Shown here: positions 5,814 through 12,299 of the stretch, in pieces
How the letters are laid out: every line of letters begins with the position of its first letter
Numbering within the stretch: position 1 is the stretch's first letter
NCBI GenBank assembly: GCA_026997215.1
Contig: JALWJP010000074.1
Span: forward strand, 1 to 18,299
Direction of reading: 5' to 3'
Length of the DNA stretch: 18,299 nt
From: Nanobdellati archaeon
GTDB taxonomy: Archaea; EX4484-52; JAADEF01
Notes under the pieces: generated by a model
Told to the model about the DNA's origin: nothing
The model's database searches: none
Seen by the model: only the letters and a program-made list of their open reading frames with translations
Position numbers and translations under genes: made by a program

Positions 5814-7862
5814 ATGAATGACGAATTTATAGATGATGAGAAGAATGAGTTAGATTATGCAGAAATAACCGAGATTTTTGAGAATTTTTTTACTAGTTCT
5901 TATGAATCTAAGCTTTTAGAATATTCTGAAGAATTAGGATGTGCTTTGGTAGATTATGAGGAATTAGATAAGTTTGATGCAAGAGTAGCGGAACTCTTAC
6001 TCGATAAACCCGAGGAAATCATAGCTTTAGCAGAAAATGCTTTAAGTAATCATCCTTTGTTAGGGGATAAGAATCTTAAAGTAAGGTTTACTAATTTGCC
6101 CGAGAGCATAAAAGTGGAGATAAGGAATATTCGGAGCGCTCATCTTCATAAGTTTATTGTGGTAGATGGTATAATAAAGCAAGCTTCTGAAGTAAGACCG
6201 GAGATAATTCAAGCGATCTTTGAGTGTAATGTTTGCGGTAACAAGATAGCAGTTGCTCAAACAAAAGAAACTCTTAAGAAACCTGCAGTTTGTCCTGCGT
6301 GTGGTAATAAAAAGGGCTTTGAAATTATTGAGCGAAAGATGAGGGATGTTCAGAGAATAGAGGTAGAAGAATTACCAGAGGAGTTAGGAGAGGATCCTCA
6401 ACCTCGAAAAATAGGTGTGTTTCTACGTGATGACTTAGTAGATCCAAAATTTCAAAAGAAAATCATTCCAGGTAGAAAAATAAGAATATACGGTATTCTT
6501 AAAGATATGTCATTACCTAAGGTTAAAGGCGAGACTAAAAGAAGAGATATTTATATAGAGGCTAATTATGTGGAGAGTATAGAAAAAGAGTTTGAGGAAG
6601 TAGAACTCACGGAAGAGGATTTAGAAAAGATTCAAGATCTTGCAAAGGATCCGGAGATATACAACAAGTTAGTAAGAAGTATAGCACCTAGTATTTATGG
6701 ATATGAAACTATAAAACTGGCCATAGCATTGCAACTTTTTGGAGGAGTGAGGAAAGTAAGAAAAGATGGTGTGGTAACAAGAGGGGATATACACATTCTT
6801 TTAGTAGGAGATCCGGGTGCGGGTAAATCTCAGATTTTGAAATATGTTGCTAATTTAGCTCCTAAAGCCCGTTATGTTGTGGGTAAATCAGCATCAGGTG
6901 CAGGATTAACTGCCACTGTTGTTAGGGATGAGTTTGTTAGGGGATGGGCATTAGAAGCAGGTGCTCTAGTATTAGCAAACAAAGGTATTGCATGTATTGA
7001 TGAACTTGACAAGATGGGGAAGGAGGATAGAAGTGCTATGCATGAAGTGATGGAACAACAAACCGTTACGGTAAGCAAAGCAAATGTCCAAGCAACCTTA
7101 CATGCTCAAACAACTATTTTGGGTGCAGCTAATCCTAAATATGGTAGGTTTGATCCTTATGCTGCGAGTTTAGCAGAACAAATAGATTTGCCTGAGACTC
7201 TTCTTTCGCGATTTGATCTTATCTTTCCCATAGTGGATAGGCCCGATAAAGATAGAGATTTGAAATTGGTTAAGCACATATTAAAGATGCACGAGGAACC
7301 AGAAGAAACAGAACCTGCAATAGATCCAGATCTTTTTAGGAAATATATTTCTTATGCTCGTAAACATGTCAAGCCTAAGATGACGAAGCAAGCAGAAAAG
7401 ATGATTGAGGAATTTTATGTAGGATTACGTAATAAATATAATCAGCAAGGTGAGGTAAAAGCGGTTCCTATTACAACAAGGCAATTAGAAGCAATTATAA
7501 GGTTAGCAGAAGCATCTGCTAAAGTAAGATTAAGCGAAAAAGTGACTAAAAGAGATGTGAATCGAGCTATTAATCTTATCAAAGAATTTATGCAAACTTT
7601 AGGATATGATCCTGAAACAGGAGTGTTTGATATAGACAGGATAGAAACAGGTACTACAACATCTCAACGTAACAAGATGATGCTTCTGCTTAAACTTATA
7701 GAGGATATGGAGAAGAGACTGCCTGAAGGGATGGTGCCCATTGAAGAAATTGTGGAAGTTGCGAAGCAGCATGGTATGGATGATGTGGAAAAATTACTTG
7801 CAAAATTAGAAAAGATGGGGGATATTTATCAACCACGCCATGGGTATGTTAAGAAAGTTTAA
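5814..7862 (+). CDS. mcm: Replicative DNA helicase MCM
   Basis: The hexameric 3'-5' replicative helicase of archaea, 682 aa. The N-terminal domain carries a four-Cys zinc finger (CNVC at 138-141, CPAC at 160-163), the OB-fold and the conserved ALRT-like region. The AAA+ core has Walker A GDPGAGKS at 332-339, Walker B CIDELDKM at 394-401, sensor 1 around GAANPKYGRFDP (437-448) and the arginine finger LSRFD at 464-468. Residues about 625-682 look like the usual C-terminal winged helix (VPIEEIVEVAKQHGMDDVEK). No intein interrupts the ATPase motifs, although archaeal MCMs often carry one. The start ATG has no clear GGTGA site, so the mRNA is probably leaderless. Confidence 0.97.
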   Translation: MNDEFIDDEKNELDYAEITEIFENFFTSSYESKLLEYSEELGCALVDYEELDKFDARVAELLLDKPEEIIALAENALSNHPLLGDKNLKVRFTNLPESIKVEIRNIRSAHLHKFIVVDGIIKQASEVRPEIIQAIFECNVCGNKIAVAQTKETLKKPAVCPACGNKKGFEIIERKMRDVQRIEVEELPEELGEDPQPRKIGVFLRDDLVDPKFQKKIIPGRKIRIYGILKDMSLPKVKGETKRRDIYIEANYVESIEKEFEEVELTEEDLEKIQDLAKDPEIYNKLVRSIAPSIYGYETIKLAIALQLFGGVRKVRKDGVVTRGDIHILLVGDPGAGKSQILKYVANLAPKARYVVGKSASGAGLTATVVRDEFVRGWALEAGALVLANKGIACIDELDKMGKEDRSAMHEVMEQQTVTVSKANVQATLHAQTTILGAANPKYGRFDPYAASLAEQIDLPETLLSRFDLIFPIVDRPDKDRDLKLVKHILKMHEEPEETEPAIDPDLFRKYISYARKHVKPKMTKQAEKMIEEFYVGLRNKYNQQGEVKAVPITTRQLEAIIRLAEASAKVRLSEKVTKRDVNRAINLIKEFMQTLGYDPETGVFDIDRIETGTTTSQRNKMMLLLKLIEDMEKRLPEGMVPIEEIVEVAKQHGMDDVEKLLAKLEKMGDIYQPRHGYVKKV

Positions 7863-7879
7863 AAATAAAGGTTTATTTT
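7862..7879. repeat. Short perfect inverted repeat after mcm
   Basis: AAAATAAA (7862-7869) and TTTATTTT (7872-7879) are exact reverse complements separated by GG, immediately after the mcm stop. It could be a weak terminator hairpin with a T-rich 3' arm or a small operator upstream of the Sm-like gene promoter. In DNA this AT-rich, isolated 8-bp arms could also be chance. Confidence 0.35.
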
Positions 7880-7893
7880 GCTATGCTCTAAAA

Positions 7894-7904
7894 CTTTTTA
7901 AAAC
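7894..7904 (+). promoter_or_regulatory. Putative TATA box for the Sm-like/L37e operon
   Basis: CTTTTTAAAAC matches the TTTTAAAA-type boxes found before other first genes in this window. It lies 43 nt before the ATG at 7942, so transcription would start near 7925 and leave a short leader of about 17 nt carrying GAGGTG at 7931-7936. This is one of the two leadered first genes I see here. Inferred from spacing. Confidence 0.5.
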
Positions 7905-7941
7905 TTTTTCTATATTAGTTTTTTATAGTCGAGGTGTTGGT

Positions 7942-8157
7942 ATGAAAAGACCATTGGATGCTCTTAATAAGGCAAGGGGTAAAAATGTATTAGTGGTATT
8001 AAAGAACGGTAAACAAATTACCGGAACATTACAAGCTTTAGATATTCATTTAAATTTGTGGTTAGATAACGCAGAACTTCAGGATGATGATAAAGTGATT
8101 AAATTAAATACTTTACTCATTCGTGGAGACTCTATTGTTTATGTCTCTGCTGAATAA
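7942..8157 (+). CDS. Sm-like archaeal protein (LSm/SmAP)
   Basis: A small RNA-binding protein that forms a heptameric or hexameric ring and binds U-rich RNA. It is 71 aa. The Sm1 motif spans about 16-43 (VLVVLKNGKQITGTLQALD then LNLWLDNAEL) and the Sm2 motif is LLIRGDSIVYVS at 58-69, with the expected 'RG(D/N)' RNA-binding loop. The open frame runs upstream to 7840, overlapping mcm, but GAGGTG at 7931-7936 and the family length fix the start at 7942. It precedes L37e by 11 nt; an Sm-like gene followed by L37e is a conserved archaeal pair. Confidence 0.95.
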   Translation: MKRPLDALNKARGKNVLVVLKNGKQITGTLQALDIHLNLWLDNAELQDDDKVIKLNTLLIRGDSIVYVSAE

Positions 8158-8168
8158 GGTGCTATAGT

Positions 8169-8363
8169 ATGAGTAAAGGTAAACCTTCATTCGGTAAACG
8201 TAATAAACCAGTGCATAAGATATGCAGAAGATGCGGTAATAAAAGTTTTCATATTCAAAAAGGTTATTGTGCATCTTGCGGATTTGGCAGGAGTTCTCGT
8301 ATAAAAACATATAGATGGCAAACAAAGGTTAAGATAGGTAGTGTTGTTGTAAGAGCTCGTTAA
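8169..8363 (+). CDS. rpl37e: Large ribosomal subunit protein L37e (eL37)
   Basis: A zinc-binding archaeal/eukaryotic large-subunit protein, 64 aa. The N-terminus SKGKPSFGKRNKPVHKICRR leads into the zinc ribbon CRRCGNKSFHIQKGYCASCG, with C19/C22 and C34/C37 as ligands, followed by a basic tail. AAGGTG at 8156-8161 lies 7 nt before the ATG. The stop codon (TAA, 8361-8363) overlaps the stop of the convergent metallopeptidase gene within the tetranucleotide TTAA. Confidence 0.96.
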   Translation: MSKGKPSFGKRNKPVHKICRRCGNKSFHIQKGYCASCGFGRSSRIKTYRWQTKVKIGSVVVRAR

Positions 8364-9439
8364 GTATTTTCTAATTCCTCTGGAAGATAACGTGGCGATA
8401 ATATCATTCCTTCATTCATTAGGTCTCGAATATATTTCAAATGTTGTAAGCCGATTTTGCCCACAAATAAGTCCTTGAGGCTTTTCAAACCTTCTTTATT
8501 TACAAATTTCTCGATTTCGAAAAATCCTTCAAGATAGATATAGTCTTTTGTAAAACCCCCTCCCCTAAACACTCTATATGTTATATTCCACGCTACTTCA
8601 TCCTCAAAGCCGTACTCTTTCATCTCATTGAATACATCCACAAAACTATAATTCTTAAGCATCTTATCTACAGCAATAACGCGAGCGGATCTTAACTTTA
8701 AAGCATATAGGTCAAGTACTCCCGTGATTTTCTCCATAAATATTGCTAAACCTTCTTCTGTTTTTAGATAATGTGGTAATCCAAGTCCCATAACTTGAAA
8801 ACCTTGCTCATAGCCATTAATGGTTCTAAGAACATGTACTTTAATTTCATGATTTACTAATCTTTTAACTTCTTTTAATCCAAATATTCTATTCTTGTTA
8901 ATACTAATGAGTTTTGATTCAGGATAAACGGTAGTAGCGTATTTATCTGTTAACTCAATTTTCCAATCGTTTACTTTATAATACACTTCAAGTGTGTCCT
9001 TGAATATGTTGAGTAGTGTTTCTGCTGACATAATTTTTGGCTCAGACTCTTTTACAACCCCAGCATCAACAATTTTTCTCGCTTCTTTTAGAGTATGATT
9101 TGAAGGTTTGCCATAGATTTTAGTTGAAATTTTTTTAACCTCACTACTTCCTAAATTCTCTATTATGGCAAAGATATTCCTTAAAAGTTGAGGATAATCT
9201 TCATATAATGGAAGAAAATTAGAAGGTAAGGAGTTTATCATTTCCTCAATCTCATCAATATATTTGTAAGAAGGAATAATTGGTGGGTCATACTTAAATA
9301 CAGGTTCTTTCTTATATCCGTTCTTAAAAAACTTTTCTCTTTCGTCCTTTTCATTCACTGCCTCTATGAGTCTGGACACAGCATATTGCTTCTTTATCTT
9401 AGCTATCTTTTCATCCACTTCTTTCACTATATTCATCAT
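8360..9439 (-). CDS. DUF1704/MATCAP-family tyrosine carboxypeptidase-like zinc metallopeptidase
   Basis: The 359-aa protein contains NHEIKVHVLRTING at 196-209, an HExxxH zinc site (H197, E198, H202), and TEEGLA at 227-232, which probably supplies the third ligand. The C-terminal part has YRVFRGGGFTKDYIYLEGF (288-306), a conserved stretch of this family. Members are known as the QEGLA-motif or DUF1704 family and include the animal enzymes that remove the C-terminal tyrosine of alpha-tubulin. The archaeal substrate is unknown to me, and no tubulin or FtsZ gene is visible here. It is soluble, with no signal peptide or membrane segment. Its ATG overlaps the AK6 stop, so it is the third gene of the primase operon. 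A second ATG at 9436 is possible. There is no room for a terminator before the L37e stop. Confidence 0.85.
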   Translation of the reverse strand: MMNIVKEVDEKIAKIKKQYAVSRLIEAVNEKDEREKFFKNGYKKEPVFKYDPPIIPSYKYIDEIEEMINSLPSNFLPLYEDYPQLLRNIFAIIENLGSSEVKKISTKIYGKPSNHTLKEARKIVDAGVVKESEPKIMSAETLLNIFKDTLEVYYKVNDWKIELTDKYATTVYPESKLISINKNRIFGLKEVKRLVNHEIKVHVLRTINGYEQGFQVMGLGLPHYLKTEEGLAIFMEKITGVLDLYALKLRSARVIAVDKMLKNYSFVDVFNEMKEYGFEDEVAWNITYRVFRGGGFTKDYIYLEGFFEIEKFVNKEGLKSLKDLFVGKIGLQHLKYIRDLMNEGMILSPRYLPEELENT

Positions 9440-9990
9440 AATCCCTTCTCTAGTAACTCATTAGTCCAATCTATTCTGCCAGGCAAATAATTTTTTGCAT
9501 ATTCTTTATCATTCAAAATTTTAAGAATAATTGTAACTATTCTTTCAGGCTTTTTATCGGTTGTATCTATTTCATATACTTCTTCATAGTATCCTTCTTC
9601 CCATAATTCATATGTTTCTTGTAGTATTACATCTAAAATCTCAGCTTGCAGATTTTCATCTATCTTTTTTGCATTAAAGCCTTTTTTTCTCATCCGTTGC
9701 TTCAACTTAACTGGAGCACATCTTAACACTATGATTATGTCTCCTTTGCAGTAATGAGCTAAGTGCCCTTCTATGATTACCTTGTTTTTTGGAAGTTGTT
9801 CACATATTTTTTCAAGTTGTTTAATATTTATGACATAGCTTTCTCTTTCTTTATCATATTCTTTGTATGCTTTTCTTTTAAAGATTTCATCATTAAGCGA
9901 GACATATTTATATTTTAACCTACTGGCTAAAAGTTTAGCTACTGTTGTTTTTCCCACGCCCGGTGTTCCTGTTAATATTACTCTTGTCAT
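9436..9990 (-). CDS. AK6/Fap7-like adenylate kinase
   Basis: A P-loop NTPase of 184 aa. Walker A is GTPGVGKT at 8-15; VIIEGHLAHYC (71-81), VLRCAPVKLKQRM (88-100) and the lid-like KKGFNAKKIDENLQAE match the archaeal adenylate kinase/Fap7 group (COG1936). The C-terminal LPGRIDWTNELL is also typical. In eukaryotes Fap7/AK6 combines adenylate kinase activity with late 40S maturation (with uS11), and an archaeal counterpart role in ribosome biogenesis is likely. The open frame extends to 10026, but ATG 9990 starts the beta strand before the P-loop, and a GAGG site lies about 10 nt upstream of it. The first 56 nt overlap the primase 3' end in another frame. Confidence 0.92.
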   Translation of the reverse strand: MTRVILTGTPGVGKTTVAKLLASRLKYKYVSLNDEIFKRKAYKEYDKERESYVINIKQLEKICEQLPKNKVIIEGHLAHYCKGDIIIVLRCAPVKLKQRMRKKGFNAKKIDENLQAEILDVILQETYELWEEGYYEEVYEIDTTDKKPERIVTIILKILNDKEYAKNYLPGRIDWTNELLEKGL

Positions 9991-11308
9991 TTTTCTTCGC
10001 CTCTTTGTATTTTTGTTTGTAAGCATATACTATCGGGTTTTTAATGTCTATACATCTTTTATCTTTTTCTTTTACGCACACCCCTAAATCTTTATAATAA
10101 TCTAAATTATCGCAATTAGGAGGAGGTATCTCTTCTATTTTATGAATGTTCTTTTTAAAATAATTGAGTTGCGCTTTTACATAGCTTTCTTTGAGCGGCT
10201 CTTTATTCTTTTTATTCCATTCATGAATTTTTTGCTCTATTTGCTCATAACTCCATCCCATTTTGTGGAGAAAATTAAGCAAAATAAACAAACCTCTTTT
10301 CCTTCCATCTTCCAACCCAGAAAGTATGTTTTTAATGCACGGAGGAAAGAAATCCTCTTCGATGTATATTTTACCATGCGCCCTTATAACTTTAGCTTTG
10401 GCTTTTTTAATTTCTGTGTTAACTTCATCATACCCTTTTATTCTTTTTTTAATTAGGCTCTCTAATTGTTTATTCCATTCATCTTTGTATTTAGTACTTT
10501 CTACAAAATCTACTGCTTCATAGCATAATAGTTCTAATTCTTCGGGTTTCCATTTTTCTAAGAATTTTATGCGAACTCCTTTAAAGTTTTCTATTGTTGC
10601 TAACTCTTTGTTAAACTTTTTTAATTGATAATAAAATAAAGGTATGCTTATTAACCATGTTTTTTCATTTAAAGAGTAAGGTGCTCTAAAAAGATGGCGA
10701 TAAGACCAATTACCTTCTATTTCCACGTAATCTTCTATGTTGTCTGCTTTTTTATCTATCTCTTTAAATCTTTCTTTAAGTATACTTTCTATGCTTTTTT
10801 TAATATAAAATACTATTTTGTGAAGTAGTTCGGGATAGTGTGATGCAATAGGTTTTTTCAAAAAAGGGTTTGGTAATGCATTCCCATTAATGCCTATGTG
10901 AAATCCGCGACTCCCGGAAAATTTTATGTATATGTTTTCAACATCTCTATCCTTCAAGAAGTTTATTATTTCTTCTGCAGTTATTTGAGCATATTCTAGC
11001 CCTTTTTTGGCATCAATATCAAAAATTAGGTCCCAACCAACTCTTAACTCATCTAATTTATATTTATTATCTGCAGCATTTTCCAGATCTTTTACATTTT
11101 TCCACTTTTCTACTGACATATGAAAAGATGTTGCTCCGGAGGTCACGGCTATTTTATAGTCAGTGATATAAGGCATGTAGCTAGGCCTTCTACCATAAAA
11201 TTTAGCTTTAAATACGGGTACTACTTCTCTTCCTTCACCTACTCTCATAATTTCCTCTAAAATTCCAGGGGTTAAATAGTATTTTTTTATGTCTGTGGGT
11301 GTGATCAT
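9935..11308 (-). CDS. priS: Monomeric DNA primase: PriS catalytic domain fused to PriL iron-sulfur domain
   Basis: It synthesises RNA/DNA primers for replication. The N-terminal part is the archaeo-eukaryotic primase: FDID at 96-99 gives the catalytic D97/D99 pair, SGSRGFH at 131-137 is the nucleotide-binding motif, and RHLFRAPYSLNEKTWL at 204-219 the third conserved block. Residues about 318-430 match the C-terminal domain normally found in the separate large subunit PriL: FFPPCIKNIL, then GLEDGRKRGLFILLNFLHKM, GWSYEQIE, IPPPNCDN, YYKDLGVC and DKRCIDIKNPIVYA. Four cysteines (C324, C399, C411, C419) would bind the 4Fe-4S cluster. At 457 aa it lacks most of the PriL N-terminal helical domain, as in the fused Nanoarchaeum primase. 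The frame opens further at a TTG (11323), but ATG 11308 matches the promoter spacing. Confidence 0.93.
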   Translation of the reverse strand: MITPTDIKKYYLTPGILEEIMRVGEGREVVPVFKAKFYGRRPSYMPYITDYKIAVTSGATSFHMSVEKWKNVKDLENAADNKYKLDELRVGWDLIFDIDAKKGLEYAQITAEEIINFLKDRDVENIYIKFSGSRGFHIGINGNALPNPFLKKPIASHYPELLHKIVFYIKKSIESILKERFKEIDKKADNIEDYVEIEGNWSYRHLFRAPYSLNEKTWLISIPLFYYQLKKFNKELATIENFKGVRIKFLEKWKPEELELLCYEAVDFVESTKYKDEWNKQLESLIKKRIKGYDEVNTEIKKAKAKVIRAHGKIYIEEDFFPPCIKNILSGLEDGRKRGLFILLNFLHKMGWSYEQIEQKIHEWNKKNKEPLKESYVKAQLNYFKKNIHKIEEIPPPNCDNLDYYKDLGVCVKEKDKRCIDIKNPIVYAYKQKYKEAKKNDKSNINRNTGRGKNNSS

Positions 11309-11340
11309 AAAATATATATGCAAGTTTAAACTTTAAAGAA
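11307..11340. promoter_or_regulatory. Interlocked divergent promoters of primase and UPF0173 hydrolase
   Basis: Only 35 bp separate the two start codons. For the minus-strand primase, TTTAAA at 11332-11337 is centred about 26 nt upstream of ATG 11308. For the plus-strand hydrolase, the AAATATATA-type run at 11310-11319 is centred about 28-30 nt upstream of ATG 11344. Both fit leaderless transcription, so each TATA element lies next to the other's start. A perfect 12-bp palindrome AAGTTTAAACTT occupies 11322-11333 between them. The two promoters probably compete. Inferred from spacing. Confidence 0.55.
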
Positions 11341-11343
11341 TAT

Positions 11344-11997
11344 ATGGGGTGTTTTGATTATAAAGGCATACGAGTGTGTTTGATAGGACACGCTTCTGTA
11401 AAATTAAAGCATGGCAACAAAATTATTTTTATAGATGCTTATGCTAATCCTGATAGCGAGGAATATGAAGAAAAGGGCAGCATTATTTTAGTTACTCATG
11501 AACATTTTGATCATTGCTCCCCTGACTTAATAAAAAAAATATATGATTCTCAAAGCGTGATTGTTGTTCCCTATAATAGTAAATGTGCTAAAGAGTTAAA
11601 GGAAAGGGGATTTAAAGTAGAGGAGATGAAGGAAAACGAGACTAAAACAATTAATGATGTCGAGATTAAAGCAGTACCTGCTTACAATATAAATAAACCT
11701 TATCATCCAAGGGGATTAGGAGTAGGATACTTGGTTAAACTAAATGATGTTGTATTTTACCATCCAGGAGACACAGATGTGATACCTGAGATGCAGAAGT
11801 TAAATGGATTAGTAGATGTGTTTTTTGCACCTATTTCTGGAATATATGTTATGAATGAGGATGAGGCAAAGGAAGCGGTTGAAATCATAAAGCCAAAAGT
11901 TGTGATACCGATGCATTATAATTATTTAGAGGGGCTGGAGAAAGACCCGCGCATATTTAAAGAGAAGGTTGAAGATGCAGAAGTAATAATTTTATGA
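11344..11997 (+). CDS. UPF0173-type metal-dependent hydrolase (metallo-beta-lactamase fold)
   Basis: A 217-aa MBL-fold hydrolase. The metal motif THEHFDH (H52, H54, D56, H57) follows a hydrophobic strand IILV; further motifs are YHPGDTDVIPEM (H140, D143) and VVIPMHYN near 186-194 with the last metal histidine. The early GHASVKLKHGNKIIFIDAY segment is characteristic of UPF0173 and UlaG-like lactonases. The substrate cannot be told; the family includes L-ascorbate-6-phosphate lactonase relatives, many uncharacterised. It is the first gene of a probable operon with the pilin-like gene and PEP synthase, and its stop at 11995-11997 lies 11 nt before the next ATG. Probably leaderless. Confidence 0.88.
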   Translation: MGCFDYKGIRVCLIGHASVKLKHGNKIIFIDAYANPDSEEYEEKGSIILVTHEHFDHCSPDLIKKIYDSQSVIVVPYNSKCAKELKERGFKVEEMKENETKTINDVEIKAVPAYNINKPYHPRGLGVGYLVKLNDVVFYHPGDTDVIPEMQKLNGLVDVFFAPISGIYVMNEDEAKEAVEIIKPKVVIPMHYNYLEGLEKDPRIFKEKVEDAEVIIL

Positions 11998-12008
11998 GGT
12001 GGGCTAAA

Positions 12009-12275
12009 ATGGCTAGGAAAGGTTTAAATACTGCTATTGCTGTTGTTGTTACCATCGTTGTGCTATTAATTATAGCTATTGCTATAGTAACTATGACTAC
12101 CGGTACTATAGGGGGTTTGGGCGAAAAAGCAAGTGAAACAACAGATCAATTCAATTCTGGAGATTTAAGATGTGCTGCTTTAGTAAACAAAAATGTTTGT
12201 GATAATACTCCAGGATGTGAATGGAAAGAAAGCCAACAAGGTGGAGGAGGTAAATGTATCTATGTTGGCGACTAA
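12009..12275 (+). CDS. Small pilin-like membrane protein with four-Cys C-terminus
   Basis: An 88-aa protein. Residues 1-5 MARKG followed by LNTAIAVVVTIVVLLIIAIA resemble a class III (prepilin) signal: short basic leader, Gly at the putative cleavage site, then a 22-25 residue hydrophobic helix. The exported part is small (about 30-88) with C55, C64, C70 and C83 in the arrangement C-x8-C-x5-C-x12-C, including the segment NTPGCEWKES and a Gly-rich loop. Two disulfides or a metal site are possible. GAGGTGG at 11996-12002 gives the start at 12009 rather than the upstream in-frame ATG 11994, which overlaps the hydrolase stop. It is probably cotranscribed with ppsA. No function is assigned; it could also be a signal-anchored protein unrelated to pili. 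Confidence 0.75.
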   Translation: MARKGLNTAIAVVVTIVVLLIIAIAIVTMTTGTIGGLGEKASETTDQFNSGDLRCAALVNKNVCDNTPGCEWKESQQGGGGKCIYVGD

Positions 12276-12299
12276 TATTAACTCATAAAGGTGATATCT

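Noticed and set aside
5814..7862. Possible intein in MCM
   Set aside because: Archaeal MCM genes often carry inteins at the ATPase motifs, but Walker A, Walker B and the arginine finger are at normal spacing and the length is 682 aa.
10142..10523. Two plus-strand open frames opposite the primase gene
   Set aside because: They lie entirely within the conserved PriL-type domain coding region, show low-complexity hydrophobic translations and have no start signals.
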